From an uncultured Tateyamaria sp. (lineage in GTDB: Bacteria > Pseudomonadota > Alphaproteobacteria > Rhodobacterales > Rhodobacteraceae): DNA of 64,000 bases. The first letter of the stretch is position 1, and each line of letters starts with the position of its first letter. The position numbers were made by a program, and so were the translations under genes. The stretch covers positions 459,813 through 523,812 of the forward strand of contig NZ_CANLVZ010000001.1 of assembly GCF_947494755.1 (NCBI RefSeq), written 5' to 3'. Shown here piece after piece: positions 27,160 to 36,269 of this stretch. The notes beneath the pieces are model-generated. The model was not told the DNA's origin. It saw nothing but the letters and a program-made list of their open reading frames with translations, and did not search any database.

Positions 27160-27850
27160 ATGACCCCTCCAGACGCATTTCTGTTCGATATGGACGGTCT
27201 GCTGCTCGACACTGAACGGGTGTACCTGCGCGAAGCCGTCGCCCTGCTGACACCAACGGGTCTGGATGAGCAGGAGGTGCAAGCGTTCTTTGAAACGATG
27301 TCTAGGCACCAGCGGGGCGCGGGCATTGGGCTTGCTGACCGACTTTCTCGGAGATGGCGATCTGGCGGCGGCTTTCAACGGCAAGTGGCACGCCAATGTC
27401 GCCGCAGCACTCACTGACGGCGTGGCCCTCAAACGGACTGTGCGTGCCACACTGGCAGCATTGGCGTCAGCCGGGCATCGCATGGCTGTCGTTACCTCAA
27501 CCCACGAGGCACCGGCGCGTCGCCACTTGCAGCAGGCCGGTCTATTGGCCCATTTCGAGGTGGTGACGGGTGGGGATCAGGTGTCCGCAAACAAGCCAGA
27601 CCCGGCACCGTATCGCGAAACCGCTGCTGCTCTGGGGCTTGATCCGGCGCGCTGCGCCGCCTTTGAAGACAGCGATCCGGGCATCACGGCGGCAACACAG
27701 GCAGGCTGGCGCGCAGTGCAGGTGCCCGATGTCCGCCCTGCACATGCACCCTTGCCCGACCTTGGCCAGCAGGTCGCCTCGACAGTGTGGGAGGCGGTTG
27801 CTCTTTTCGGCGTCCTGCCAAAAGATCAGACAAACGCAGTCGCCTCCTGA
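27160..27850 (+). pseudogene. HAD-family hydrolase gene broken by a +1 frameshift
   Basis: The first frame encodes MTPPDAFLFDMDGLLLDTERVY, with the HAD nucleophile motif DMDG, and ends soon after the base T at about 27301. The second frame continues with LGTSGARALGLLTDFLGDGD, the threonine/serine motif AVVTST, the lysine in SANKPDPAPY and the acidic motif FEDSDPG. Removing one base near 27301 gives a continuous phosphatase of about 230 residues (FETMLGTSGAR). All four HAD motifs are otherwise present, so the break is recent or is a sequence error. The convergent neighbour is also interrupted. Confidence 0.78.
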
Positions 27851-27882
27851 CGATTGCGCGCAGCAGGTGAAGGCCCACCTGC

Positions 27883-28287
27883 TCACCGGCGTGGTGGCAA
27901 CCCTTGATGCGTGGGCAGGCCTTCGGGGATCAGATGGAAGGGTTGGGTGTCGCAGGTGTAGATCGCCATGGAGGGCTGACCGAAATCTGCGGGCGTATCC
28001 AAGGTGCCCGCCTTCAGGATGATATAGGGCATGTCGGGGCGGCGCGTTTCGATATGCGTGCCGCAATCGGCGCAAAACCCGCGCGTGACCGCACCTTCGA
28101 GGTTCGGGCGGGTGAAGTGTTTGAGGGTGCCGCGCGTGTAGGTCAGCCCGTCTGCGGGCAGCAGCATGTAATAGTTCGGACCCCCGCCACTGAACTACTG
28201 GCAGGCGCGGCAATGGCACTGTGCTGACATCAACGGCGCGCCCGGCACCTCATAGCGCAGCGCGCCGCAATAGCATCCACCTAGCAT
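27883..28287 (-). pseudogene. GFA-family (glutathione-dependent formaldehyde-activating enzyme-like) gene with an internal stop codon
   Basis: The minus strand reads MLGGCYCGALRYEVPG and CHCRACQ, then TAG at 28195-28197, then FSGGGPNYYMLLPADG, TRGFCADCGTHIETRRPD and on to a normal end. The zinc cysteines of the CENP-V/GFA fold (CYCG, CHCRACQ, CADCG) are all there. The stop replaces a position that is usually tyrosine in this family (CQY), so one base change would explain it. The protein would have had 134 residues. GFA family members are zinc proteins, some proposed to act on S-hydroxymethylglutathione, but most have no known function. Confidence 0.78.
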
Positions 28288-28393
28288 GATCTGCCCTCCG
28301 TGTCTGGCGATAGGATTGCAGTGTCATTCGTCCCTCCTTGAGACGCAGGAGAGGCGGGTCGACGGGGTGCGTGCCTGTTCTCGCATTTGGTCA

Positions 28394-28422
28394 TTGTATT
28401 TGTATCACCATTCCTCTTATCT
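28394..28422 (+). promoter_or_regulatory. Putative promoter of rne and long 5' leader
   Basis: TTGTAT and TTATCT are separated by 17 bp about 360 bases before the RNase E start. The stretch from the broken GFA gene to rne (about 490 bases) contains no convincing gene, so it probably is the promoter and a roughly 350-base leader. Long rne leaders are used for autoregulation in other bacteria. No specific leader fold could be identified by eye. Confidence 0.45.
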
Positions 28423-28778
28423 AGGGGTATGGGGCACCGACGCGCATTCGCGTCGCTCCAGTGTTTGAGTTTCGCTGTATGGACCTGCAGGGCGGCATAA
28501 CCCCCCGAAATGTTCGACAGACCGATTGGGTCTCGCAAGAGGCCACGAGATGCTGACGCAGGTGAAAGCCTGGCGCAGCTTATGAACGGATACGCCGCCC
28601 CAAGGGGCGAGTCGTGTCGGAGAAGAACCGCGATGACGCGCGTGAGGACATTAAAAACCCCAGCAGAAGGCCCCTTGGGTCAGGCCTGCCGCGTGTCGCA
28701 GATCGCTTTAACAAGACACCCCCAATCAACGCTGGCGCCCCCGGGCGACCGGCTAAGTTGCGGGTGCAATGGACTTTT

Positions 28779-31337
28779 ATGCCTAAGAAAATGCTTATCG
28801 ATGCCACCCACGCGGAAGAGACCCGCGTCGTGGTGGTGGACGGAAACAAGGTCGAGGAGTTTGACTTTGAATCCGAAAACAAACGCCAGCTTGCCGGCAA
28901 CATCTATCTCGCAAAAGTAACACGGGTCGAACCTTCGCTTCAGGCGGCCTTTGTGGACTATGGTGGCAACCGCCACGGCTTCCTCGCGTTTTCCGAAATT
29001 CACCCCGACTACTATCAGATCCCTGTCGCCGACCGCGAGGCGCTGATGGAAGAAGAGCGCGCCTATGTCGAAGCGCAGCGCGCCCGCGACGAGGCCGAGG
29101 AAAAGCCCAAACCCAAACGCTCGCGCCGCTCCAAAGCGTCTAAGGCGAAGAACGACGATCCCACCACCTCGACGGACGTGGAGGGGATGGAGACCATCGA
29201 CCTTGAGGACGACGTGCCCGAGGACGAGGCTGCATCGCCCATGGAAACTGTTGCCGAGACGCCCGTGGAAACACCCGCAGCGGACGAGGCCGACGATGAT
29301 GATCACGCCGCGGACGATGATGACGATCCCAAGGCGTCCGATGCCACATCAAAGGATGACAGCATCGAGTCGGTCGCCGACGAGGACGACAGCGACGACA
29401 TCCGCCCGGTGCGCAAACCGCGCCCCAAACGCTACAAGATCCAGGAGGTCGTCAAGGTCCGCCAGATCCTGCTCGTGCAGGTTGTGAAAGAAGAACGCGG
29501 CAACAAGGGTGCGGCCCTGACCACGTATCTGTCTCTGGCCGGGCGCTACTGCGTGCTGATGCCCAACACCGCACGCGGGGGCGGCATTTCTCGCAAGATC
29601 ACCAATGCGGCGGATCGCAAAAAGCTCAAGGAAATCGCCAACGAGATTGACGTGCCCCAAGGCGCGGGCCTGATCGTGCGCACCGCCGGGGCCCAACGCA
29701 CCAAGGCAGAAATCAAGCGCGACTACGAATACCTGCAACGCCTCTGGGAACAGATCCGCGAGCTGACGCTGAAATCCATTGCGCCCGCCAAGATCTACGA
29801 AGAGGGCGATCTGATCAAACGCTCGATCCGCGACCTTTATAACCGCGAGATCGACGAGGTGTTCGTCGAAGGCGAGCGGGGCTATCGCACCGCCAAGGAC
29901 TTCATGAAGATGATCATGCCGTCTCACGCCAAAAACGTGAAACGCTATGAGGAAACGCTGCCGCTTTTCGCGCGCTATCAGGTCGAAACGTATTTGGGTG
30001 GTATGTTCAACCCGACCGTCCAGTTGAAATCGGGCGGCTATATCGTGATCGGCATCACCGAGGCCCTTGTGGCCATCGACGTGAACTCCGGCCGCTCCAC
30101 CAAGGAAGGCTCGATTGAGGAAACCGCCCTCAAGACCAACCTCGAGGCTGCCGAAGAAGTCGCACGTCAGTTGCGGCTGCGCGACCTTGCAGGGTTGATC
30201 GTCATCGACTTCATCGACATGGACGAACGCCGCAACAACACCGCCGTTGAAAAGCGGATGAAGGACAAGCTGAAAACCGACCGCGCGCGTATTCAGGTGG
30301 GCCGCATCTCGGGCTTTGGTCTGATGGAGATGTCGCGCCAGCGCCTGCGCCCGGGCATGATCGAGGCGACAACGCAGCCTTGCGCAGCCTGTCACGGCAC
30401 CGGTCTGATCCGCTCGGACGACAATCTGGCCCTGTCGATCCTGCGCCAGATCGAGGAAGAAGGGACGCGCCGCCGCTCGCGCGAGGTGCTGGTCAAATGC
30501 CCTGTCGGCATCGCCAACTTCCTGATGAATCAGAAACGCGAACATATCGCCCAGATCGAAGCGCGCTACGGTCTGTCGGTCCGGATCGAGGGGGAACCGC
30601 ATCTGGTCAGCCCCGACTTCACGGTCGAAAAGTTCAAGACTGCAACGCGGGTTGTGAAACCTGCGGCGGCCCATGTGGTGTCTGTCGACACTTCGCTGAT
30701 GGATCAGATTGACGAGGATGAAGCGGACACAGATGTGGACGCCAGCGAAGCGCCCGAGGCGTCCTCGACCAAATCGGACTCGAACGGTGCCCATCACAAT
30801 GGCGAAGACGGCGAAGGCAAGCCCAAGCGCCGTCGGCGTCGGCGGCGTCGTGGTCGTGGCAAGTCCTCCGGGGATGAGCAGAATGGTGAGGATCAGAACG
30901 CCGAAGGTGACGCCAATGAGGGCACCGAGCCAGAGTCCGCATCCGAAGTTGCCGCTGAGTCGGTCGAAGCAACCGACGGCGATGCAGAGGTAAGGAAGAC
31001 GCCCAAGCGCACCCGTCGCAAATCTACGACAGCAGCGCCTGAGACCGCCAAAGAGGACCCGCCTGCCGCTGAACCTGAAGCGGCACCCGAGGCCGCGCCA
31101 GAAACGGCTGAGGAAGAGGCCCCCAAGCCGAAACCCCGCCGCTCGCGCAAGAAAGCGGCAGCCCCCGAGGCAGAGGCGGAGACCAAGGCCGAACCCGCAC
31201 CAGAGCCGGAAGTGGCTGCGGCAGAGCCGGTTGCACAAGCACCGGCACCCACGCCCGAACCCGTGGCCGCCGAACCCGCGGCCCCCGAAGAGCCACCCAA
31301 GCCAAAGAAACGCGGCTGGTGGTCGCTTGGCAAATAA
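28779..31337 (+). CDS. rne: Ribonuclease E
   Basis: The 852-residue protein is started at MPKKMLIDATHAEE, the conserved N-terminus; an in-frame GTG 165 bases upstream lies in low-complexity leader sequence. The S1 domain is interrupted at about residues 85-220 by a lysine-rich and then strongly acidic insertion, as in other alphaproteobacterial RNase E. The catalytic domain shows D434 in VAIDVNSG and VIDFIDMD, and the zinc-link cysteines C535 and C538 in CAACHGTG. The C-terminal third is disordered, with an arginine run (KRRRRRRRRGRG) for RNA binding, Ala/Pro/Glu repeats and a terminal RGWWSLGK motif likely to bind a degradosome partner. Confidence 0.95.
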   Translation: MPKKMLIDATHAEETRVVVVDGNKVEEFDFESENKRQLAGNIYLAKVTRVEPSLQAAFVDYGGNRHGFLAFSEIHPDYYQIPVADREALMEEERAYVEAQRARDEAEEKPKPKRSRRSKASKAKNDDPTTSTDVEGMETIDLEDDVPEDEAASPMETVAETPVETPAADEADDDDHAADDDDDPKASDATSKDDSIESVADEDDSDDIRPVRKPRPKRYKIQEVVKVRQILLVQVVKEERGNKGAALTTYLSLAGRYCVLMPNTARGGGISRKITNAADRKKLKEIANEIDVPQGAGLIVRTAGAQRTKAEIKRDYEYLQRLWEQIRELTLKSIAPAKIYEEGDLIKRSIRDLYNREIDEVFVEGERGYRTAKDFMKMIMPSHAKNVKRYEETLPLFARYQVETYLGGMFNPTVQLKSGGYIVIGITEALVAIDVNSGRSTKEGSIEETALKTNLEAAEEVARQLRLRDLAGLIVIDFIDMDERRNNTAVEKRMKDKLKTDRARIQVGRISGFGLMEMSRQRLRPGMIEATTQPCAACHGTGLIRSDDNLALSILRQIEEEGTRRRSREVLVKCPVGIANFLMNQKREHIAQIEARYGLSVRIEGEPHLVSPDFTVEKFKTATRVVKPAAAHVVSVDTSLMDQIDEDEADTDVDASEAPEASSTKSDSNGAHHNGEDGEGKPKRRRRRRRRGRGKSSGDEQNGEDQNAEGDANEGTEPESASEVAAESVEATDGDAEVRKTPKRTRRKSTTAAPETAKEDPPAAEPEAAPEAAPETAEEEAPKPKPRRSRKKAAAPEAEAETKAEPAPEPEVAAAEPVAQAPAPTPEPVAAEPAAPEEPPKPKKRGWWSLGK

Positions 31338-31359
31338 GCCAACCGGATAAGCAGATAAG

Positions 31360-31391
31360 AGGGCGTGCCTGACCGGCGCGCCCTTACTTTT
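31360..31391. terminator. Terminator between rne and tusA
   Basis: AGGGCGTGCC pairs with GGCGCGCCCT over 10 bp (one G-T pair) with a 5-base loop, followed by TACTTTTTT. It lies between the convergent rne and tusA genes and overlaps the tusA stop codon. Confidence 0.75.
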
Positions 31392-31611
31392 TTCGGATCA
31401 CGTAGGTCTGTACTGGGCCCTCAAGATCGCTGGACACCAATATGTGCCCCGCCTCTGCACAGAAATGCGGCACGTCCACCACAGCCGCCGGATCATCGGC
31501 CTGCATCGTCAATGCCTCACCCGAAGCCAGCGCCATCAGCCGCTTGCGCGCCTTGAGGACGGGCAGGGGGCACAGCAGCCCGGTTGCATCAAGGGTGTGT
31601 GGATCATCCAT
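31384..31611 (-). CDS. TusA-family sulfur carrier protein
   Basis: The 75-residue protein MDDPHTLDATGLLCPLPVLKARKRL has the TusA/SirA fold signature with the sulfur-carrying C14 in the CPxP motif. It relays persulfide sulfur in thiolation or sulfur-oxidation pathways. A second cysteine (C51, HFCAEAGH) is a common variant position. The gene is divergent from ccdA with 93 bases between the starts, a pairing of two thiol-handling functions. Confidence 0.9.
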   Translation of the reverse strand: MDDPHTLDATGLLCPLPVLKARKRLMALASGEALTMQADDPAAVVDVPHFCAEAGHILVSSDLEGPVQTYVIRKK

Positions 31612-31704
31612 GCTTCTCAGATAGGCGCGATGTTTCAGCCTGTCCACAGACATGTGACCGAATACCACGTGACCTGCGACCCTGCACAGGTTAGGTGCGA
31701 GATT

Positions 31705-32457
31705 ATGTTCGGAATTGATATCATCGACGCAAGTCTGATCCCCGCGATGAGCGTGGCGCTGCTTGCAGGCATACTGAGCTTTCTCAGCCCCTGTGTGCTG
31801 CCGATTGTGCCGCCCTACCTGGCCTATATGTCCGGCCTGAGCGTGGGTGAGATGTCTGATGACCGCACGCAGCGCAATCGCGTGACCATTACGGCCCTGT
31901 TCTTTGTGCTCGGCCTGTCGACCGTTTTTCTGATCCTTGGGTTCACTGCGTCGGTCTTTGCGCAATATTTCCTGCAAAATCAGGTGCTTTTCGCCCAGAT
32001 TTCGGGGGCCGTCATCATGATCTTTGGCCTGCACTTTCTGGGTGTCTTTCGCATCCCGTTTCTGGACCGCGAGGCGCGTATGGATGCAGGCGACCGGGGT
32101 GGATCGGCCTTTGGGGCCTACATCCTCGGGCTGGCCTTTGCCTTTGGCTGGACGCCCTGCATCGGCCCGCAATTGGGCGCGATCCTAACGCTGGCCGCCT
32201 CTGAGGCATCCGTCACGCGCGGCACGGTTTTGCTGGGCATTTACGCGCTTGGGCTTGGCATTCCCTTCCTGCTGGCGGCCATGTTCATGAGCCGGGCGAT
32301 GGGCCTGATGAACCGCCTCAAGCGCCACATGGTGCTGATCGAGCGGGTCATGGGCGGGCTGTTGTTGCTGGTGGGGGCGGCGATGCTGTTCGGTCTGTTC
32401 ACGCGCTTCTCCTTCTGGCTGCTCGAGCAATTCCCGGCATTGGCCACTCTGGGCTAG
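31705..32457 (+). CDS. ccdA: Cytochrome c biogenesis protein CcdA
   Basis: A 250-residue inner-membrane protein with six hydrophobic segments. The two redox cysteines are C30 in LSFLSPCVLPIVPPYLAY and C152 in FAFGWTPCIGPQLGAIL, the defining pair of CcdA. It carries reducing equivalents from cytoplasmic thioredoxin to periplasmic partners needed for cytochrome c heme ligation. The chosen ATG gives the usual short N-terminus; the upstream part of the open frame runs antiparallel through tusA and is not coding. A new gene begins 60 bases downstream. Confidence 0.93.
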   Translation: MFGIDIIDASLIPAMSVALLAGILSFLSPCVLPIVPPYLAYMSGLSVGEMSDDRTQRNRVTITALFFVLGLSTVFLILGFTASVFAQYFLQNQVLFAQISGAVIMIFGLHFLGVFRIPFLDREARMDAGDRGGSAFGAYILGLAFAFGWTPCIGPQLGAILTLAASEASVTRGTVLLGIYALGLGIPFLLAAMFMSRAMGLMNRLKRHMVLIERVMGGLLLLVGAAMLFGLFTRFSFWLLEQFPALATLG

Positions 32458-32517
32458 GTGCAACGCCTTACTTTGGCCCAAGAAACCCGCTAGAGTGCGC
32501 CAAAATCAGGTGCAGTC

Positions 32518-33738
32518 ATGAGCAGTTCGCATCCCCCCAAAGTGAGCCGTCGCCGGGTGTTCTACATCCCCGGTTATGACCCGATTCATCCCCGCCGCTA
32601 CCGTGAGTTGTACCGTCGCGAGGGGGCCGCGCAGGCCAAGGTTTCTGGCTACAAGCTTGCGCTGAAACCGGGGGCGGGCAGCGGTCACTATGGCTGGCAG
32701 GTGGATACGTGCATCGACGGGACCGACACCCATGCCGATATCGAAGTGCTGGTCTGGTCAGACATCGTGCGCGACAGCATGGACGCCTCGATCCCCGGGA
32801 CGTATCTGCAACTGCTGCGCACCGCATGGATTTACATCACCACCGGTGCGCTGTGGCGGCTAATGCGCCTGCGCAAGGGGCCGGTGTTGGCAGCCCTTTA
32901 TCCGGTGGCGATGTTGCTGGGGCAATTGCTGTTGGCCGTCGTGATATGGTCGTTGGTGGCGCGACTTGGGGCCCTGACAGGGACCATGGGCGCATGGGTT
33001 GGTGTGGCTGGGGGAGCGGTCGTATTCGTGGCACTGCTGCGCTGGTTCAAGGCCAAGGACGGCAAGTTTTTCGCCTACTACCTGATGCACGACTACGCCT
33101 ATTCCGCCGCCTCGCGCGGGGCAAACCCGCCCGCGCTCGAGGCGCGGATGTCGGAGTTTCAGAACAGCATTGCCGCCGCCCTGAACACGGACGCAGACGA
33201 GGTGCTGGTGGTTGGCCACTCCTCGGGCGCGCATCTGGCGGTGTCGATCCTCGCCGATCTGATCCGCGCCAGAAAGGTCGCGCCTGACGGGCCCGCATTG
33301 GGGTTCCTGTCGCTTGGGCAGGTGGTGCCTATGGTGTCCTTCCTGCCCGCCGCGCACCGGCTGCGTGCCGACCTGCAATACCTGTCGCGCCGGGACGAGC
33401 TGACTTGGGTGGACGTGACAGCACCCGGCGATGGCTGCGCCTTCGCGCTATGCGATCCGGTGGCAGTCTCGGGCGTGGCCCCGGCAGACAAACGCTGGCC
33501 GCTGGTCTTTTCCGCCGCCTTTACCCAGACCCTCAGCCCTGAACGGTGGAAGGCGCTGCGCTGGCGGTTCTTCCGGTTGCATTTCCAATACATGTGCGCC
33601 TTCGATCGACCCAAAGACTATGACTATTTCCAGATCACGGCGGGTCCGCTGACGCTTGGTGCGCGCTATGCGGATCGCCCGGCGTCAAAGTCGCGGATCG
33701 ACCACGCCGTGTCCAAATACACCTCCGTCGCCGCATGA
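32518..33738 (+). CDS. Alpha/beta-hydrolase-like membrane protein of unknown function
   Basis: The 406-residue protein starts MSSSHPPKVSRRRVFYIPGYDP. Two long hydrophobic segments lie at about residues 120-145 and 150-180, and the second half contains a nucleophile elbow G-H-S-S-G in VLVVGHSSGAHLAVSILADLI. The N-terminal YIPGYDPIHPRRYRELY looks like an oxyanion-hole region placed before the membrane part. A lipase or esterase at the membrane surface is likely but the substrate is not known. Its stop codon overlaps the start of the cytochrome P450 gene (ATGA), so the two are probably made together. Confidence 0.75.
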   Translation: MSSSHPPKVSRRRVFYIPGYDPIHPRRYRELYRREGAAQAKVSGYKLALKPGAGSGHYGWQVDTCIDGTDTHADIEVLVWSDIVRDSMDASIPGTYLQLLRTAWIYITTGALWRLMRLRKGPVLAALYPVAMLLGQLLLAVVIWSLVARLGALTGTMGAWVGVAGGAVVFVALLRWFKAKDGKFFAYYLMHDYAYSAASRGANPPALEARMSEFQNSIAAALNTDADEVLVVGHSSGAHLAVSILADLIRARKVAPDGPALGFLSLGQVVPMVSFLPAAHRLRADLQYLSRRDELTWVDVTAPGDGCAFALCDPVAVSGVAPADKRWPLVFSAAFTQTLSPERWKALRWRFFRLHFQYMCAFDRPKDYDYFQITAGPLTLGARYADRPASKSRIDHAVSKYTSVAA

Positions 33739-35081
33739 TCCCGCCCAAGCCCGCCAGCCGCCCGGACCGCGTGTCGCTGTGGCGCTATATGCAGCTCTTT
33801 CGCCGCGACATCCTGTCGGCGCAGCCCGCGCGGCTCTATCGCGCGTGGATGGCCGAATTTCGCACACCGTTCTTTCGCAGCTATCTGATGAACCAGCCCG
33901 ATCTTGTGAAGACCGTGCTGAAGGATCGTCCCGACGATTTCCCGAAATCGGACCGGATCGGCGAGGGGTTGCGCCCGCTGCTCGGTAACTCGGTGTTCCT
34001 GACCAATGGCGAAACATGGAAGCGGCAGCGGCGCATCATCGACCCGGCGTTCGAGGGCGGGCGGCTGCGCGAGACATTTCCGGCAATGTGGGCCGCCTCA
34101 GAAGCCGCCGCCGCGCGATTGCCCGATGGGGTCACGGAGATCGAGGAACAGACCAGCCATGCCGCCGCCGATGTGATCTTTCGCACGCTGTTTTCTATTC
34201 CGATCGAGAATGAGCTGGCCAGTGCGGTGTTTCACGAATTCCGGGCCTATCAGCGCAGCCAGCCGATCCTGAACCTTGCGGCCTTCGTGCCGCTGCCAAG
34301 ATGGATGCCGCGCCTGTTTCGTCGTGACACGCGGGCCAGTGCGGCGCGGATCAGGGCGCTGATCACGCAACTGGTTGCGCAGCGGGCAGACGAGATCGCG
34401 CAAGGGACAGCACCGGATGACCTGGCGACCAAGATCATGACGACTGCGGACCCCGAAACCGGCGACACGTTCTCGGCCGAGGAAATGGTGGATCAGGTCG
34501 CGATCTTCTTCCTCGCGGGGCACGAGACGAGCGCGTCGGCCTTGGCCTGGGCGCTCTATCTGCTGGCGCTCTATCCCGATTGGCAGGCGAAGGTTGCAAG
34601 TGAGGCACAGGCGCTCCAGGACTGCGATTTCGGCGTCATGTCGAAACTGCCGGTCACCCGCGAGGTGTTCCGCGAGACTCTGCGCCTCTACCCGCCCGTG
34701 CCGATGATGGTGCGCGAGGCGACGTGCCCGGAACGGTTCCGCGACCGGGATGTGCGCAAAGGCAGTCAGTTGGTGCTCAGCCCCTGGCACCTGCACCGAC
34801 ACACCCGACTTTGGGACAGGCCTGACGATTTCGACCCCGCCCGCTGGCATACCGAGAACGGTAAGACCTGTCAGCGCGACGCCTTCATCCCGTTTTCCGC
34901 AGGGGCACGGGTGTGTACGGGCGCGGGCTTTGCCATGGTCGAGGGGCCGCTGATTCTCGCGAGATTGCTGCGTGATACCGAAGTTACGGTGGTGCCTGAG
35001 CGTGTTCCAGTGCCTGTGGCACACCTTACGGTGCGGGCGCAGGACGGCATATGGCTGAATTTGCGCAAACGGCAGCGCTAA
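33735..35081 (+). CDS. Cytochrome P450
   Basis: A 448-residue soluble P450. The I-helix oxygen-activation motif is AGHETSAS, the K-helix E-x-x-R is in VFRETLRLYPPVP, and the heme-ligating cysteine is C394 in FSAGARVCTGAGFAMVEG. The helix-C heme contact region reads WKRQRRIIDPAFEG. It resembles CYP4/CYP102-like fatty-acid hydroxylases in the AFxGGRL segment more than CYP101-type enzymes, but the substrate is unknown. Translational coupling to the hydrolase-like protein suggests that the two act on the same lipid. No ferredoxin or reductase gene is adjacent. Confidence 0.92.
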   Translation: MIPPKPASRPDRVSLWRYMQLFRRDILSAQPARLYRAWMAEFRTPFFRSYLMNQPDLVKTVLKDRPDDFPKSDRIGEGLRPLLGNSVFLTNGETWKRQRRIIDPAFEGGRLRETFPAMWAASEAAAARLPDGVTEIEEQTSHAAADVIFRTLFSIPIENELASAVFHEFRAYQRSQPILNLAAFVPLPRWMPRLFRRDTRASAARIRALITQLVAQRADEIAQGTAPDDLATKIMTTADPETGDTFSAEEMVDQVAIFFLAGHETSASALAWALYLLALYPDWQAKVASEAQALQDCDFGVMSKLPVTREVFRETLRLYPPVPMMVREATCPERFRDRDVRKGSQLVLSPWHLHRHTRLWDRPDDFDPARWHTENGKTCQRDAFIPFSAGARVCTGAGFAMVEGPLILARLLRDTEVTVVPERVPVPVAHLTVRAQDGIWLNLRKRQR

Positions 35082-35123
35082 CATGGGTTCGGCGGGATTA
35101 CCCGCGCGGTCCGAATGGGTTAG

Positions 35124-35139
35124 TTCTGATATATCAGAA
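35124..35139. promoter_or_regulatory. 16-bp perfect palindrome before the class I aldolase gene
   Basis: TTCTGATATATCAGAA is a perfect inverted repeat 20 bases before the aldolase ATG. It could be an operator or a small mRNA hairpin; no known regulator is recognised. Confidence 0.45.
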
Positions 35140-35159
35140 ACTTGACGCCGGAGACGACC

Positions 35160-36053
35160 ATGCCCGATTTTGCGAAAATGCGCGACCAGATGGAAAACGG
35201 GGCTGGCTTTATCGCGGCTTTGGACCAGTCGGGTGGCTCGACGCCAAAGGCGCTGGCGCTCTACGGGGTGGACGCGGCCGAGTACGACAGCGAAGAGGCG
35301 ATGTTCGCTGAAATCCAGCGGATGCGGGCGCGGATCATGACGGCCCCAGACTTTACCAGCCAAAAGGTCATCGGCACGATCCTGTTTGAAAAGACTCTTG
35401 GAGAACAGATCGAGGGGCAGGCGGTGCCATCCTATCTGTGGGACAAGCGCGGCGTCGTGCCCTTCCTCAAGATCGACAAGGGACTGATGGAAGAACGCGA
35501 CGATGTTCAGGTGCTGAAACCTATTCCGGGGCTGGCGGACACACTGGCCGCTGCCAGGGAAATGGGGGTCTACGGGACCAAGGAACGCTCGGTCGTGCAT
35601 GGTGCCAATGCGGCGGGCGTTGATGCCATCGTCGCCAACCAGTTCGAGGTGGCCCATGCGGTGATTGAGGCGGGCATGGTGCCGATCATCGAGCCCGAGG
35701 TGAATATCAAGTCCGCCACCAAAGCCGAGGCCGAGGCGCTGCTGGCCGATGCCCTGATGCGCCACACGGAACAGCTTGGCGACGGGCAAAACATCATGCT
35801 GAAACTCACGCTGCCTGAACAACCGGGTCTATATGATGCGCTGGCGGATCATCCGCGTGTGATGCGCGTGGTCGCCCTGTCGGGCGGTTATTCCACGCAG
35901 GACGCCAGCGCACGGCTCGCGCAGAACCACAAGATGATCGCAAGTTTCAGCCGTGCCCTGACCGAAGGGTTGCAGCGGGATATGGACGAAGACGGATTCC
36001 GCGCCGCCCTTGGCAGCAATATCGACCAGATCTATCGGGCGTCAATCGCCTGA
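35160..36053 (+). CDS. Class I fructose-bisphosphate aldolase
   Basis: The 297-residue protein starts MPDFAKMRDQMENGAGFIAALDQSGGSTPKAL behind GGAGACGACC; an upstream TTG in frame is less likely. The pattern LDQSGGSTPKAL, DKGLMEE, EPEVNI and the Schiff-base lysine in NIMLKLTLPEQPG belong to the short bacterial form of the class I (PF00274) aldolase, which cleaves fructose 1,6-bisphosphate without metal. The 3' end overlaps the convergent RHH gene by 12 bases. A 16-bp palindrome upstream is a candidate control site. Confidence 0.9.
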   Translation: MPDFAKMRDQMENGAGFIAALDQSGGSTPKALALYGVDAAEYDSEEAMFAEIQRMRARIMTAPDFTSQKVIGTILFEKTLGEQIEGQAVPSYLWDKRGVVPFLKIDKGLMEERDDVQVLKPIPGLADTLAAAREMGVYGTKERSVVHGANAAGVDAIVANQFEVAHAVIEAGMVPIIEPEVNIKSATKAEAEALLADALMRHTEQLGDGQNIMLKLTLPEQPGLYDALADHPRVMRVVALSGGYSTQDASARLAQNHKMIASFSRALTEGLQRDMDEDGFRAALGSNIDQIYRASIA

Positions 36054-36269
36054 ACGGTCCTTGTACCACGCAAGCACATAGACCCGGATCGCCGAGGCGA
36101 GGCCGACATCAGCTTCACGTGATGCATCAATGTCGCTGGCCAATACGTTGATTGGAATGGATTGTGCGGCGGCAATGTCGCGGAACGCTGTCCAGAATTC
36201 AGGTTCCAGTGATACGCTGGTGCGGTGCCCTTTGAGGGTCAATGAGTGCTTTTGGGGCCGTGTGCTCAA
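36042..36269 (-). CDS. Ribbon-helix-helix domain protein
   Basis: A 75-residue protein beginning (TTG start) MSTRPQKHSLTLKGHRTSVSLEPEFWTAF. The strand HRTSVSLE followed by two helices is the RHH_4 DNA-binding pattern conserved in alphaproteobacteria. The TTG start overlaps the TGA of the small upstream gene, which supports it as the true start through translational coupling. Likely a small DNA-binding regulator; targets unknown. It is the last gene of the fumC block. Confidence 0.8.
   Translation of the reverse strand: MSTRPQKHSLTLKGHRTSVSLEPEFWTAFRDIAAAQSIPINVLASDIDASREADVGLASAIRVYVLAWYKDRSGD

Noticed and set aside
28281..28538. 85-codon minus-strand frame ahead of rne
   Set aside because: No family match and it covers the putative rne promoter.
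28614..28778. GTG start 55 codons upstream of RNase E
   Set aside because: The conserved N-terminus is MPKKMLIDATHAEE; the upstream part looks like untranslated leader.
29349..31238. 629-codon frame antisense to RNase E
   Set aside because: Shadow of the repetitive acidic and Ala/Pro-rich coding sequence; composition is unlike a protein.
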